Of a DNA stretch of 64,000 nt, positions 40,520 to 52,514 are shown piece by piece (position 1 is the stretch's first letter; each line of letters starts with the position of its first letter). The stretch is taken from the NCBI GenBank assembly GCA_023078685.1, contig JALGAS010000004.1, forward strand, positions 5,394,001-5,458,000. Direction: 5' to 3'. Both the position numbers and the translations under genes were made by a program. The notes under the pieces are model-generated. The model did no database searches. It was given only the letters and a program-made list of their open reading frames with translations, and was not told the DNA's origin. The stretch comes from Neopestalotiopsis rosae (taxonomy: Eukaryota > Ascomycota > Sordariomycetes > Amphisphaeriales > Sporocadaceae).

Positions 40520-42927
40520 GCTCACACTTATTCTTTGATCAAACCAACAAACAACTACAACTGCCACCACAAGTGACATTTCAATCCAGATCTGCCGGTT
40601 CAAGTTCATCCTTCACCAACAAAGATCCAACACAAGCATTCACTGCAAGGTAAGTCCCTAGTTTCTCGTTTCTCAAGCGTCGCCGCCATCAAACTGCTTG
40701 CCTCTACATATTGTATCCTCTTCCATCCCCAAACCAAGCCCAGTTCCAATTCCAAACACCACAAACCAATAAACTCTTGACGCATCTTGTCGACAAGGTT
40801 AGTCAGCTTCACTGTACGTGCCTTCCAATGTCCCTCTCATGACTCAAACACATCTTTCCCTGGCGGCATAAAAGCACGACCTTCCCCAACGCCGTCCACT
40901 ATTCCACTATCACCTCCATCCATCAGCACCTTCTTTCATCTCAGCATCGAGCAACAGAGCCGTAACAGTCAGAGGAGATCTGTCAAAAGAGATCCTGTGC
41001 TCTTGCCGCCAACTGAAGCTTGGTCTGCTTACAGAAGCGCATCTACCTTCCAACCTACTTTCTCTTTCCAATCCGTCGCCGACCATCCATCTGCTGCTAC
41101 TTGACTACTTGCCCATCAAGTGCCAAATCCAGGGTTCTAACCAACTTCCCCCATAGGTACGTCCAGTCTGACAGACGAGCTTGGTACAAGCAACTCTACC
41201 TCGTCAACATTCCTTCTTGCCGTCTCAACTTTCCCCTGCCACCCAACGTCAAGAACCTCCTCGGTGTCTACCAAGTTGCACATATCCACTGCAAGATATT
41301 GGCATAGCAAAGGTACGTCTTTACTTGTTATCTCATCTGCTCAACATCTGTATCCCTCTTCAAGCTCTTTCACAGGAGCCTGGAATACTTAACAAGATTC
41401 CCAAACATTCCTGCCTACCCCAACTCACTTTCCCAACTTGCCATTCCAACCCACACTTCATTCACCAAACTTCACCAAGCTTCACCCTCACCCAACTCTT
41501 AACGTCAAGGTAAGAGCCTCTAGCATTCAGGCTCTGTCTACCAAGCCCTCGTTTTCCCAAGTCGGCTCTGCCTGGTTGTCGACCGAGTCTCAGCCTATTC
41601 AAACTTCACCCCACCCTTTCTTATTCCTCGTCGGCAAGTGTACGTGGTTTTCCCAGATCGCGCCGACAGGTCTTTGCACTGGCCCAGACTTCCAGACCAC
41701 TTCCTTCCATCTATGATCCCAACGTCAAGACCATTCCACCGCAACCACAACCTCTCTATCCCACTATACACACTCGAACATCCTTTCCAGGATCATTTAC
41801 TTGCTTCCAAGTCATAACCAAACAATATCTCACCACTCTCTCAAATCTTTCGCCACCTCCACTTTGATTATCAGCCACTGACTTCGACCTGCATAGGAGC
41901 GCTCAACGTCCAACACTTCCAACCCTCCAACCTTCTTTGTCTAGTCCATCTCGTGGCTTGACATCATATTGACCCATCCTGCAGTTTCGTACCTGCCTCT
42001 CAAACTGTTCTTTCCAACAGAAATCTGGTAAGTCAAATATACGAAACTAGGCAATTGCGCTGGATTCAGTCTTCTACTTCAACTACTTCCCACCTCAACT
42101 GCCTGCATCTTTTTCAACTTTGTTACACACATATACACACACATACGCACTTTCCACTCTCCAGTCCAAACTTTCCCCTTCAATATTCCGACTTCTCCCT
42201 TCTACAACTTCCCATCTATCCATATTTCTCTCGTCTTCAAAATCAACACTCGCCTCTATCATCACCTTGCTTTTCCAAGATCTCCGACCTCTTCTGTCTT
42301 ACCATTGACTTGGTAATCTATCTTGAAGCGAGACTCTGTGAGTAGGCCATCAAGAGCCGCTTTCCTCGTCTTTGCCCGAAGCTCGAAGCAGTTCTGAGCT
42401 CATCTCTTATCGAGACATCTCGTTTTCACTCTTTCCTTATTTACACTTGTTCAACTCACATCAATCAACCCAACCCTTGTTACACTGCGAACTCATTCCG
42501 TTTGACAATTGCCATTTGCATGTCTGCATTTCTACCTCCACGACTATACCCTCCCTTGGCAACTGCGCAACCCCTCAGAAGCATTTGTTCTACCTAGCGC
42601 TTTCCACAGTAACTAACCTTACTTCAATCAGAATCATCCAAGTGACGACTCACCCTCAATCGTCGGTTTCGAAATCCGGTAAGTCTTCCACATCCTACGC
42701 TTTCTGACTGGCTTCGAGCCACGCTCCCATCATCATCTCTGAAGCACATTGTCTTTTACCACTACATATCTCGATACTTCTTTCCTAGTACACTGCCTTC
42801 TCAACATAAAACTCTACATATGACGTATGAGCTTTTTTGTCTTTGAAGTTCTCATTATATTCCACTACATCACCAACCACATCAACACAGTAACTAACAC
42901 AATTCACTAGACAGAACGACAACCACA
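40520..42927 (+). promoter_or_regulatory. Long pyrimidine-rich, multi-intron-like leader of the Argonaute gene
   Basis: This 2.4-kb stretch is strikingly poor in G and rich in C, T and A, full of TTCCA, CCAAC and CTTCAC words, and has no coding frame worth calling. Consensus 5' splice sites start at 40650 (GTAAGT), 40798 (GTTAGT), 41157 (GTACGT), 41313 (GTACGT), 41510 (GTAAGA), 41640 (GTACGT), 42028 (GTAAGT) and 42679 (GTAAGT). Several are immediately preceded by AG. The last donor pairs well with an acceptor (CTAG ending at 42911) that has TAACTAAC upstream, leaving a short exon just before ATG 42928. I infer a spliced untranslated leader; the exon order is not determined. Confidence 0.5.
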
Positions 42928-45900
42928 ATGGCTCCATCCGGCCAGCAGGGTTCGGCTTCACGTCATCCTGCTGTCGGACGTGTCGCCAGCATGGACTTGG
43001 ACGGTGCTTCCGACCGTCAGCGCGGACCTGGCTCTTCTCAGGGTAGTGTCTCTGGTGCCCAGGCTGGCGGTTTCCAGCGTGGTAGTGCCCCTACCAGTCC
43101 TGCTCGCTCCCGGGCCGGTAGTGCCTCCACTTCGGGTGCAGGCCCCGGACCCTTTCACAAAGGCTCTGGAGTCGACCCTGCATTTAATCCGAATGATCCC
43201 CGGTCTTCTCGCGTTCAGTTGAGCGCTACAGAGCTCCTTGGAAAGCGCGTTGACTTGCCTGCCGAAGCTTTCTCGGTGAGTGTCTTCATACTATACATTT
43301 GGTTTCTCGTCTTTATGTACTAATTTCATATCTAGTCTTCCAAGGTTGCCCACCCATTCGTAAAGCGACCCGGCTTCAATGCTTCTGCCAAGCCAATTCA
43401 GGTGCAGCTCAACCTGTTTTCGGTGACCCAACTTCCCGATGGTGATATTCATCAGTATGATGTGAGTTGCTTTATATTATGCTCGAGCAGTGACATTTTA
43501 CTTACTTGATAAACAGATCAGCATCTCTCCCAATCCCAGGGACAGCGATGCCTTGGTGAAGAAGGTCTGGAACTCCCAGGCCGTCCAAAATTGGGTCAAG
43601 ACTACTGGTAGCAAGTGGCTCTACGATGGCCACAAGCTGGCTTGGTAAGTGACCTTTACTAACGAAGAGAGAAAACGTCCACAAGTAACTAACCATCTAC
43701 ACAGGAGCACCAAGGCCATCCGTGAGCATCGCATCACGGTTGACCTTGACAAGGAGGCTGGCAAGCCTCCGGGCAGAAGCAGTGTCCACTATTTCACCAT
43801 CAAGCCCACCACCACCATTCGCATGCAGATGCTCATTAGCTATCTGAAGCAGAAGGTCGAATGGGATACCCATGTCCTCGAGTGCATGAGTTCGTCATCC
43901 CATGTCCCAAGCTTTGTACTTATATACTGACTTTTGGTAACAGATTTCCTGGACCATTTGATGCGTCAATGGCCCAGCGAGCGCATGGAGACCATCAAGA
44001 GAAACTTCTATCCTCGCAATAAAACAGGCGAGAAGCCAGGCGAGAAGCCAGAGGTGTGGCGCATTGATGACATGATTGTTGTCCAAAAAGGCACATACGC
44101 TGCTTTCAGACTGGGTCAGGTAAGCATTCTTTTCCCACTGATACCTCCTGCGATTTCACTGACCATATTCCTCAGTCTGACCTGGGAAATCCCTCGGTTG
44201 GTTTGAGCCTGAATGTCGATGTTTCCAACACAGCTTTTTGGCTCTCAGGTCAGACCTTTGCCAAGCTGGCTCAGTATCTTTGCATGCCTGCAAAGACTCG
44301 CCGATTCGACCCGCAGATCTCCATGGGCAAGCTGGCTGATATGCTTCGCCCCGTGAGGAAGCAAGACCCACAGCGTAGATGGTACTACGCCCAGTCAGAC
44401 GACTTCAAGAAACTCCGTCGTCTCAACCGCTTGTCATTCCACGTAACCCATGTTGGCAAGCTCCAAAACCCTCGCGTCTACAAGGTTCTGCGCATCATCT
44501 TCGATGAGAAGTATGGAAAGGAGGGCGCAGACTCCTTCAAGGTCACCTTCGTCAAGAAGGACAAGCAAACTGGAAAGGAAGACCCGCCCATCTCCATTTA
44601 CGACCACTGGCTGAAGAAGTGGGGACGCCTCGGCTACCCTGATCTCCCCATGGTCGAGACCACCCGCGGTGGCATCTTTCCAATGGAGGTTTGCAAGCTG
44701 GCACCTTTCCAGCGCTTTGCCTACAAGCTTGATCCGGACCAGACGGCCCAGATGATCAAGATTGCCGTCTCTCGGCCTCGAATTCGCAAAGCGAATATCA
44801 TGAACGGTGTCGAGGACCTTGCGTGGGACAAGGACCCGTACTTCAAGGAGTATGGCGTCAAGGTCCAAAAGTCGATGGTCGTCTCAAAGGCCCGCCTCAT
44901 TACGAATCCCGAAGTTCATTTTGGTGGCGGAACCAAGATCAACCCCGGTGTCAGTGGCCGCTGGGATTTGCGTGGCAAAAAGTTCATTGAGCCCAATCCC
45001 GAACCTCTTGTGTCCTGGGGCTTCATTGGTTGCGGCACGAACGATGGATACTGCATTGAGAAGGAGGCACTGAAGGCCTTCGCACAGAACTTTGTGCGCA
45101 TCTACAAGGGCCACGGTGGCAGGGTCGTAAAGGATCCCTACGTCCAGGTGTACCCCTACAGTATCGATTACAATGACATGTGCACCCAAGGCTTCACGGA
45201 GACGGGCAACAACGCCAATGCCTGCCCCCAGATTCTCTTCTTCGTTGTGAGCACTCGCAACTCAGTCGTGTACGAGCGTCTGAAGAAGAACATGGACTGC
45301 CGCCTTACTCTCGTCAGTCAGATGTTGTTGGCTGATCATGTTCGCAAGAACAATGCGCAATATTGCAGCAATGTTGCCATGAAGGTCAACGCCAAGTTGG
45401 GCGGTGCAACCTGCCAAGCTACACCAATTGGCCAGAAGGCTGGCCTTCACTCCTACTTCCCCGTTCCCACCATGATCTTGGGCATGGATGTCTCACATGC
45501 CTCACCTGGCTCCAGCTTGCCTTCCAAGGCTGCTATGACAATGTCCATTGATAAAGCGGCCACCAAGTACTGTTCCGCTGTCCAGACAAACGGCTATCGT
45601 GTTGAGATTGTCCAGCCTCAAACTATGCACCAACTCTTTTCCGGCTTGATGATGCATTGGATGAACGACAAATTCAAGTGTGTTCCAAAGCATGTCTACT
45701 ACTTCCGTGACGGTGTCGCTGAAGGACAATTTAATCATGTCCTTGATATCGAGATCAAGGAGCTGAAGCGCATGTTCCATGAGGCTAAGCAAGAGGTTCC
45801 TCGTTTCACGGTCATCGTTGCAACAAAGCGTCATCACATTCGCTTCTTTCCGAAGCCTAATGACCCGCTTGCTGCTGACAAGAACGAGAACCCAGTTCCT

Positions 45901-46347
45901 GGCACACTGGTTGAGAGAGATGCTACTCATCCATTCCACTTTGACTTCTATCTCTCGTCGCATTCTGCGATTCAAGGTACGGCCAGACCTGTGCACTACA
46001 GTGTCATTTTGGACGAAGCAAACTGTCAGGTCGATAAACTGCAGCAGATGATTTATCACCATTGCTATCAGTACGCCAGATCTACGACCCCGGTCTCTCT
46101 GCACCCGGCGGTTTACTACTCGCACCTCGCATCTCTGCGTGCTGTGGCTCACGAAGATCTTGCGGCCGGTTTGCGAGAGATACCATCTGGAAAAGCTGGT
46201 TTCCCTCTGCGCGCACTTGAATCTGAATTTCTTGGCGGCAAACCTGCTACAGAGGCTCCTCCCCTCCACCCTATGGGCATATCTGAGAGCCTAGGCGGCA
46301 GACCGGCATTGATCAAGAAGATCAGGACCACCATGTGGTACATCTAG
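42928..46347 (+). CDS. ago: Argonaute, slicer-competent (QDE-2/SMS-2 type)
   Basis: Six exons (42928-43275, 43336-43461, 43517-43644, 43705-43889, 43944-44119, 44176-46347) give 1044 residues. The fourth donor is weak (GTTCGT at 43890), but only that junction yields ECM|NFLDHLMRQWP in frame. Order: disordered Gly/Ser/Ala/Gln N-terminus (1 to about 105), N domain, linker with GLSLNVDVSNTAFW near 330, PAZ at about 355-500, MID with the 5'-phosphate pocket pattern YERLK...SQ...K, and PIWI from about 740. The catalytic set is complete by position: D759 (GMDVSHAS), E798 (RVEIVQPQ), D833 (FRDGVAEGQ) and H971 (YYSHLASLR), with spacings 39, 35 and 138. The C-terminus is MWYI. It should load small RNAs and cleave targets in RNA silencing. 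Filamentous ascomycetes often have two paralogues (quelling QDE-2 and meiotic SMS-2); I cannot decide between them. Confidence 0.96.
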
Positions 46348-49338
46348 GGTGGCATTCAGAATCCTTCCATCAGCTTCATCCTCGTCATTCCTTCCGGTAT
46401 TTTGATAAACGGTTCACGGTTGTATGTTGCTCTCGTTGGCGCGTACTTGGTTTCTCCCATTTTGCTGTTGAAGAATCGTTATGATCACTTTCAGCATTGT
46501 TCTTCACATTACTTGAGCTCAGCTCCAATCTGTTTGAGCTCAGCTCCAGATTGTCACTTTGACGTGCCTTTCACAGGGTAAATCGTCTCGGCCACGGGCC
46601 TCATGTTTGTTGCAATGAGTTATTGATTTGGCGGGAGAGATAGCATCTACTAAGCAAAGACGGTCTCGTGCAGGGTGAGGGCCTGAAGAGAATAAGTATA
46701 GAACAGATAGTGTAATCTACTACCCTTTACGCCATTGTCATGTCTGCAAGCTATTGTTTTGTAATTTGACCAAATGTGACTGCCGAGTGATGTTGAAAAC
46801 GATGTGCATCTAATGACTGGGGTTCTCTCCCTCCTTTGAACAACGACTTCCCTCAAGGTTACATGTGCCATTCAAGCCACATTTGATCCGGTAGGATTGC
46901 TAACCACAAATCATGACGACAGCGCAATTTCATCACAAGTAATGACTTGAAAAGTTCCCCAAATCGGCATTTGATGGAACGGTTGACAAACAGCACGCAA
47001 AATTGGGAACCGAGTGTGGATCAATCGATAGTATGGCATGGTGCCGTCAATCAAGTTGGCCTTTGCGCGCGTGCGTGTCTACTTAGCAGACCTGGGCTAC
47101 CTACATGGGTAGTCAGTGGATGGGGGTATCAATTGATTGATGAGCAGCCAGAAAAATAGCGCAACGGAGATTTCCTTTTCTTTGCACCTGATGGGAATTG
47201 AAGAATGAGCAACATGTTGACATGCAGTTTGTGGAGAATGTGAGGCGATGGAGATATCACGAGTTGCCACGGTCCGCATCCAAGCCCCAACATGATGTCC
47301 GTGGGTGCACATATCTGTGCTTGTGATGGATGAGAGAATCCAATTCACTTGGATGGTTGCACATGCGTAACCTGTTCACGACCCTATGAAGATCAACGAC
47401 GATGGGTACCTGTATTCAAGCAATATTGACGAGAGCCTCCAGTCCCCTCGCGACCATGACTGTCCCTACCTACTACACAGTAGATCTACGAGATAAGCAG
47501 CAAGTGTTTCTTTTTTGGGCGTGTCAAAGTGTTTTCACTCTCCTCTCTCTGCCTCTGCTCTAACCTGTAGATAGTCCATGTACTCCATTTACCTCGTACA
47601 TGGGGAGTTGCCGCAAAACCGGGGTGGCGAGGCCAATTTCTTTTTCTGTTCGTGTTTTAAGCTTTTACTTTCCCCTGGGCCACTTGAGCCGTGCGGCCTC
47701 GACTTGTAAAAACGTTCGAAATTGGGGACGATGGCGCCAACGTTGGCCAACGAAACGCTCAAGTGCACATGCAGCGGGAGAGCGACAAAGGACAAGGCAA
47801 AGGAGAAAAAAAAAGTAAGTTTATGACGCACAGCGGCACGATATTTCGTACAGACCAAACAAGAGCAGGGCGAGCATCAGGAATATTTTCAAGAAAGCAC
47901 ACGTGGTGAGGTTATCGAGGCATGATTCTTTGCCCTCCGTGTTTCATGAAGCTGATGTCGGTTGACTCGGCATCTCCCGTCCTTTTTTCGCAAGAAGAAG
48001 CATTTTTCTTTTCTCTGCTCAATCAAGTCGGAACGGCGACACATGAGCAGGGCACGGCTTGAAGGGACTAGAAAGAGGGCCAAGCTCGCATCAATGGCAA
48101 TTGGGTGAACCAGTCAAATCCAACCAAGCCAGTGTCATGAGTTTAGCAAAACGGAGATAGACAAAACGCCTAACACAAACTGATGCAACACACTGATGCA
48201 ATAGATGGACGATCAAATGTCAAACCAGAGTCAGGTTAGTGAGTAGTTGTAGTAGTACACAGTAGTCAGGGCGCGCGCTTCGGCAGTGGTGTTTTGACGG
48301 CTTATACGGATCATTGCTTCTTTTGGACAGAAGCGATGATGATGTTGCTCACCAAAAGAAACGAATCATGAAAGGTGCGGGATGGACGTTGCCAAAACGC
48401 GGAATGCTGATGAACGGGCCTGACTTTTTTTGACACTTGACGAACACTGGCTGCCAAGCTGTTAGTACTTTAGTGGCGGACTGTCAAAACATGGGTCCCC
48501 CCCGAGTCTTTCTCCAAGATGGTCAAGGGCCGCCAATCGAGATCGGATGAGAGCTCCGAACGGAATAAATGGGGATGCCGAGATGGCAGATGGCAGATGA
48601 TAAGATGATAGATGACAGAAAGACTGGGCATTTTGACCGATCGGAGGGGGGAGAGGGGGGAAAAGAGAGACAGACACAAAAAGAGATGAAAGCCAGCAGT
48701 GTATGTACGGAATAGCATGTGCCAATTGGCCCGAAAGCCAAGTTATGGAACAGGCCATGCAGATGGTCAAAATGGGTATGTATGGAGAGGATGGGGAATG
48801 GAGAGAGGCATCGTCGTTGCATTATCCGCATCTAGTCAAAGTACGTCAAAAATGTGCGAGACAGAGATGCAAAAAAAGAAAAAGCAATCTCCCTTTCAGT
48901 CAATAGATGCAGGGCCCAATGGATCTAAGCCAGCATAGGCCAGGGGTTCGCACATGCGGAGAGGGGATCTGGCAGTGACAGTGGGACGTAATCATACACG
49001 ATAAATGGGAATGGGGGAATGGCTACTACTGTAGATGGGTATTTGGGTATGGACTTGCTTCAATTGGCTTGAACACAAGACGGGAATGGAATTGGGCACG
49101 CACACGAGATGAGCATAAAATTTTCACTAGTAGACTGGTGCAAGTGCAAAATATAAAAGTGATTTATTGAAATTGTTCCAACTGAAGTTATGCTCCGATG
49201 CGCACCAGGCCGCCAAAACCACGCACGTACTATCGCCACTCTCGAGATTTGATGGTCATGGTCCTTTGCACCAGAAGAACTATTGACAGCCCGACACAGC
49301 GTGACAGGTCGTGCTGCAAGAGGTCAAGGTCAACTCTG

Positions 49339-49357
49339 GTGTGTGTGTGTGTGTGTG
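49339..49357. repeat. (GT)n microsatellite
   Basis: About nine and a half perfect GT units lie in noncoding DNA. Confidence 0.9.
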
Positions 49358-52221
49358 ACCAGTGACATAACAAGTTGATGCACCGTCAAACCGTTTGACA
49401 ATAGTCAACGCGCCTGTTTGAGGCCTGACATGCCTGGCAGCTACCCTATGCGCGCCGAAAACGTCTTTCCGGGCTCCCGCTCGCGCCGACTCTGTGATCG
49501 TCGAGACGCCGGCGGGCTTTCGAAGGAACGAAGCAAAAAAAGAAGCCCCCTTTTTTGCTTCTTTCTTCTTCTACTACTACTACTTCCCTTGTTATTCCCA
49601 GCCCACAACCGACGCGGGGCCAAACCAAGTCTTGATTTAGTTCTTGGCAGCAAGTGCTCAAGTACGAGTATCATTGTCAGGAAATGCTGAGTCAGGTCTA
49701 GAGCTTGATTCATCACACGAAGAAAATCTGGAGGCCTGTTGCTTGCAAATGCGTTCCCGGCAGACCGATTGCCGACGTAATTAGGTAGTAGATCAAAAAA
49801 AGGTCTTTTTCCTGGGATTCTAGTGTTTAGAGCCAGGCACAAGGAACACAAACTAGAGAAAAGAGACAGACGAAAAAAGGATCCCGAAGTTTAGTGGGCA
49901 TTCTTTGGGCCACTACGGCCACCACTGCCACTGGAGTAGGTAACTACGAGCTATACCCAGCACTAGAACTGCCACGGTCTCGATTGGGGCCGACGCCGGT
50001 GCCACACTGAAGCGGCAGTTGCACAGTTGATCACTAAAGTACTGTTCGTTTTGCATTTCTGGAGTGCCAATTTCACCTTGCATATCGTCTTTTTCTCTGC
50101 TTTACACATAGTAGTACTCTACTCCAACCCCATATATACTGCTGACTGTAAATAGGTACATGATGCGTAATAAGTGCATTAGCATGATGTGGTGCAAGTG
50201 ACGCGATACTATATACATGAACTATACTGAATCATCCACCCAGGAATATGCCAGCCATGCCAGCTCATCAATGCCTAGTAACAGAGTTGCGGAGGAAGGG
50301 CCATTTGACTGTCTAAGACATTTGGTTCAAGGAACAGGCTGGGAAGCGGGAAAAACAAAGGCACAGAGAAAAAAGAAGAATGAATAATGCTGGGCACACG
50401 TTTTCCCTCCCTTCCTCTCTCTCTCCCTCTTCCCGTTCCTCGCGCTCTGTTACCCGGTATCGCTTGTCTCTGATTACCGCCGTTTTCCCAAGCCACCTGG
50501 GCCACTCGAAAAAAAGCCCTCGCAGCTCGCTTGCGGATTCTACCTGATACAACCAAAACAACTACCGTATCTGCCTCAACTTATTAGCATTTTCCTCACT
50601 CTCAGCCGCAAGGTGGGAATGGGAAATCTGATGCGCAACAGGGGCAAGGGTAAAGGGCCTGCTTGGCCGATCGGGACGCACAGGACCAGGACCGCTTAAG
50701 GGCAACCAACATCCCTGGCTCGGCTGAACTGTGACAGGACAGTGACCCAGAGTGACCCTCAGTAACCCCCCCAGTACTATGTAAACCCAAGCCCAAAAAA
50801 GTGACTCCCAGGTAATGCGCAGCCAGCTCTGCCAGGGCCCAAAACACCACCAGCCAGCCATAGGTCAGCCAAAAGCACCAAAGCGTCCTTGAGCGTCGTC
50901 CCATGGCGTACCTGGTTTGGCCTGGGTTGACCTGGTTTGTGCTGGGATTGCGATCTACAGTACCCGAATGCTGGGTATCGGCTCCAATCGCTAGGTTACG
51001 GAGCGATCCTCGATCTTGATATCTCCACCGCAGGGTGGGTAGCGACTGGGAACGACCACGCTACAAGTGGCTACCCTCGTAGAGACTCGAGAGTATACTA
51101 ACTTCTACACAGTTAGTACCCACGGCTCGTCCTACCTGTGCTTGTGCTTGTCATGGGTAATGGAAGAGCGCGTACCTTGAGCTAGTACTGCAAGCATGGG
51201 CATTACTATGTATGGGGTGGGCATTGATGGCATCCACACTGGCATGTTCTCAGCAGGACGCACGCACGAAATCATGCCCTTCTGCGATCTAGCTTTGCGG
51301 CTAGCCTCCTCTTTCACTATGTACGCCCGTGGTCTACGTGCCCTTGGTGCCCTCCTTGGCTCTTGTATGGTCCCATGCGAGGGCAAAGAGGGCCACCGAG
51401 GGCACCAGCACTGCGGGAATGAGGGGCTGGCGTTGTTTTGACGGGAAATTAGACGAAGGTTAAGACCAGCGAGAAAGGCGGAGATTTAGCTTTTCGACGA
51501 GGAACCACACACCAACAGCATGGCTCTTGGGAATTACATGGTATGTATGTTATGCGGTACGTCCATGTAGAAAAGAATGGGGTCCGTCTCGCGTTGCTGT
51601 CTGGTTGTTGCATGGACCCAACCAACCAGAGACTATCGTGCTTCTGTACCTTGACTGCGGATGGATGGATCTCGGGTATACTGGGTGACTCTGAGCACAG
51701 AAGCGTCCCTGCCTCACATTAGTCCCTGTCTAGATTCTACCCGTCCGTCTCTTTGACACCACACAAGCGCCTACGTAGTCTTTGCTTGGTAAAGTCTTGT
51801 AGCACTACGCCATGTACGAATGGTTGTCTTCTTTCCTCTCCTGTGGTGGATCGATCTTCAACTGGGTTTTCTTTGCGGTTGCGGAATAAGCAAACATATA
51901 GAATGCTCATGCTACTAAGGTTTTCCTTTCTTCTTCTGTAACTTTCAAGTCACCTCACCATCCAACGCAACCAAGGCACTTGCTCTAGGCCAAACCGTTT
52001 TATTTTCCAACAAGGGCCCGGTGATACACTCGCTTGCTTTGACACTGGCTTTTTTTTCCCTTCCTTTACTTTCCCTTCCCTCCCCATCCACCCCACCGTG
52101 GACTCTTTTTGGATCGTCTGCAAATCTGATCCAATAGACTTTCACTAGTCTGACGAGGGTGTCGTTTTTCTTCCCTGCCCTTGGGCCCTTGACACACGGT
52201 GTTCATCAACCGACTACCGGG

Positions 52222-52247
52222 ACACACACACACACACACACACACAC
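52222..52247. repeat. (AC)n microsatellite
   Basis: Thirteen perfect AC units lie about 270 bases upstream of the 7TM-RGS start codon, so probably within its promoter or leader. Confidence 0.9.
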
Positions 52248-52514
52248 GCAGAGAGGGAGAAGGTCCAAGTGCTCGCGTATTCCCAAGGACATGGGTCAAA
52301 CATCATAAAGACAAGTCGACCTCCACGTGTAAAAGGATAACTTTATTCCGCCGTTGCTGTTCTGCCGCCGTGGTGTCTTTGTGAAGAGTTTGGTATCCTT
52401 TTACTATTCACTTCACCCTGAACCCATTGCCTCCACAGCATACCCACGCTCGCTTACCTTTACTTTTCAATAACTCGACTTTATTTTAAAACTTTACATT
52501 TTTCTATACCAACC

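Larger units (their letters stand above)
46348..52514. other. 6.2-kb intergenic region, no convincing gene
   Basis: The left end is the 3' untranslated region of Argonaute and contains a 15-bp direct repeat (TTGAGCTCAGCTCCA at 46514-46528 and 46535-46549). A (GT)n run lies at 49339-49357 and an (AC)n run at 52222-52247. A CT-rich tract at about 52045-52120 and the sequence after it look like the promoter and leader of the 7TM-RGS gene. All frames are short and low in complexity. Confidence 0.55.

Noticed and set aside
40787..42707. Six plus-strand frames of 92-111 codons in the Argonaute leader
   Set aside because: They are open only because the leader is poor in G and stop codons are rarer. 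They are Pro/Ser/Thr/Leu/His-rich, overlap in different frames and contain consensus splice donors.
45502..46269. 255-codon minus-strand frame opposite the Argonaute PIWI region
   Set aside because: It overlaps the best-conserved part of Argonaute on the other strand and has no family resemblance.
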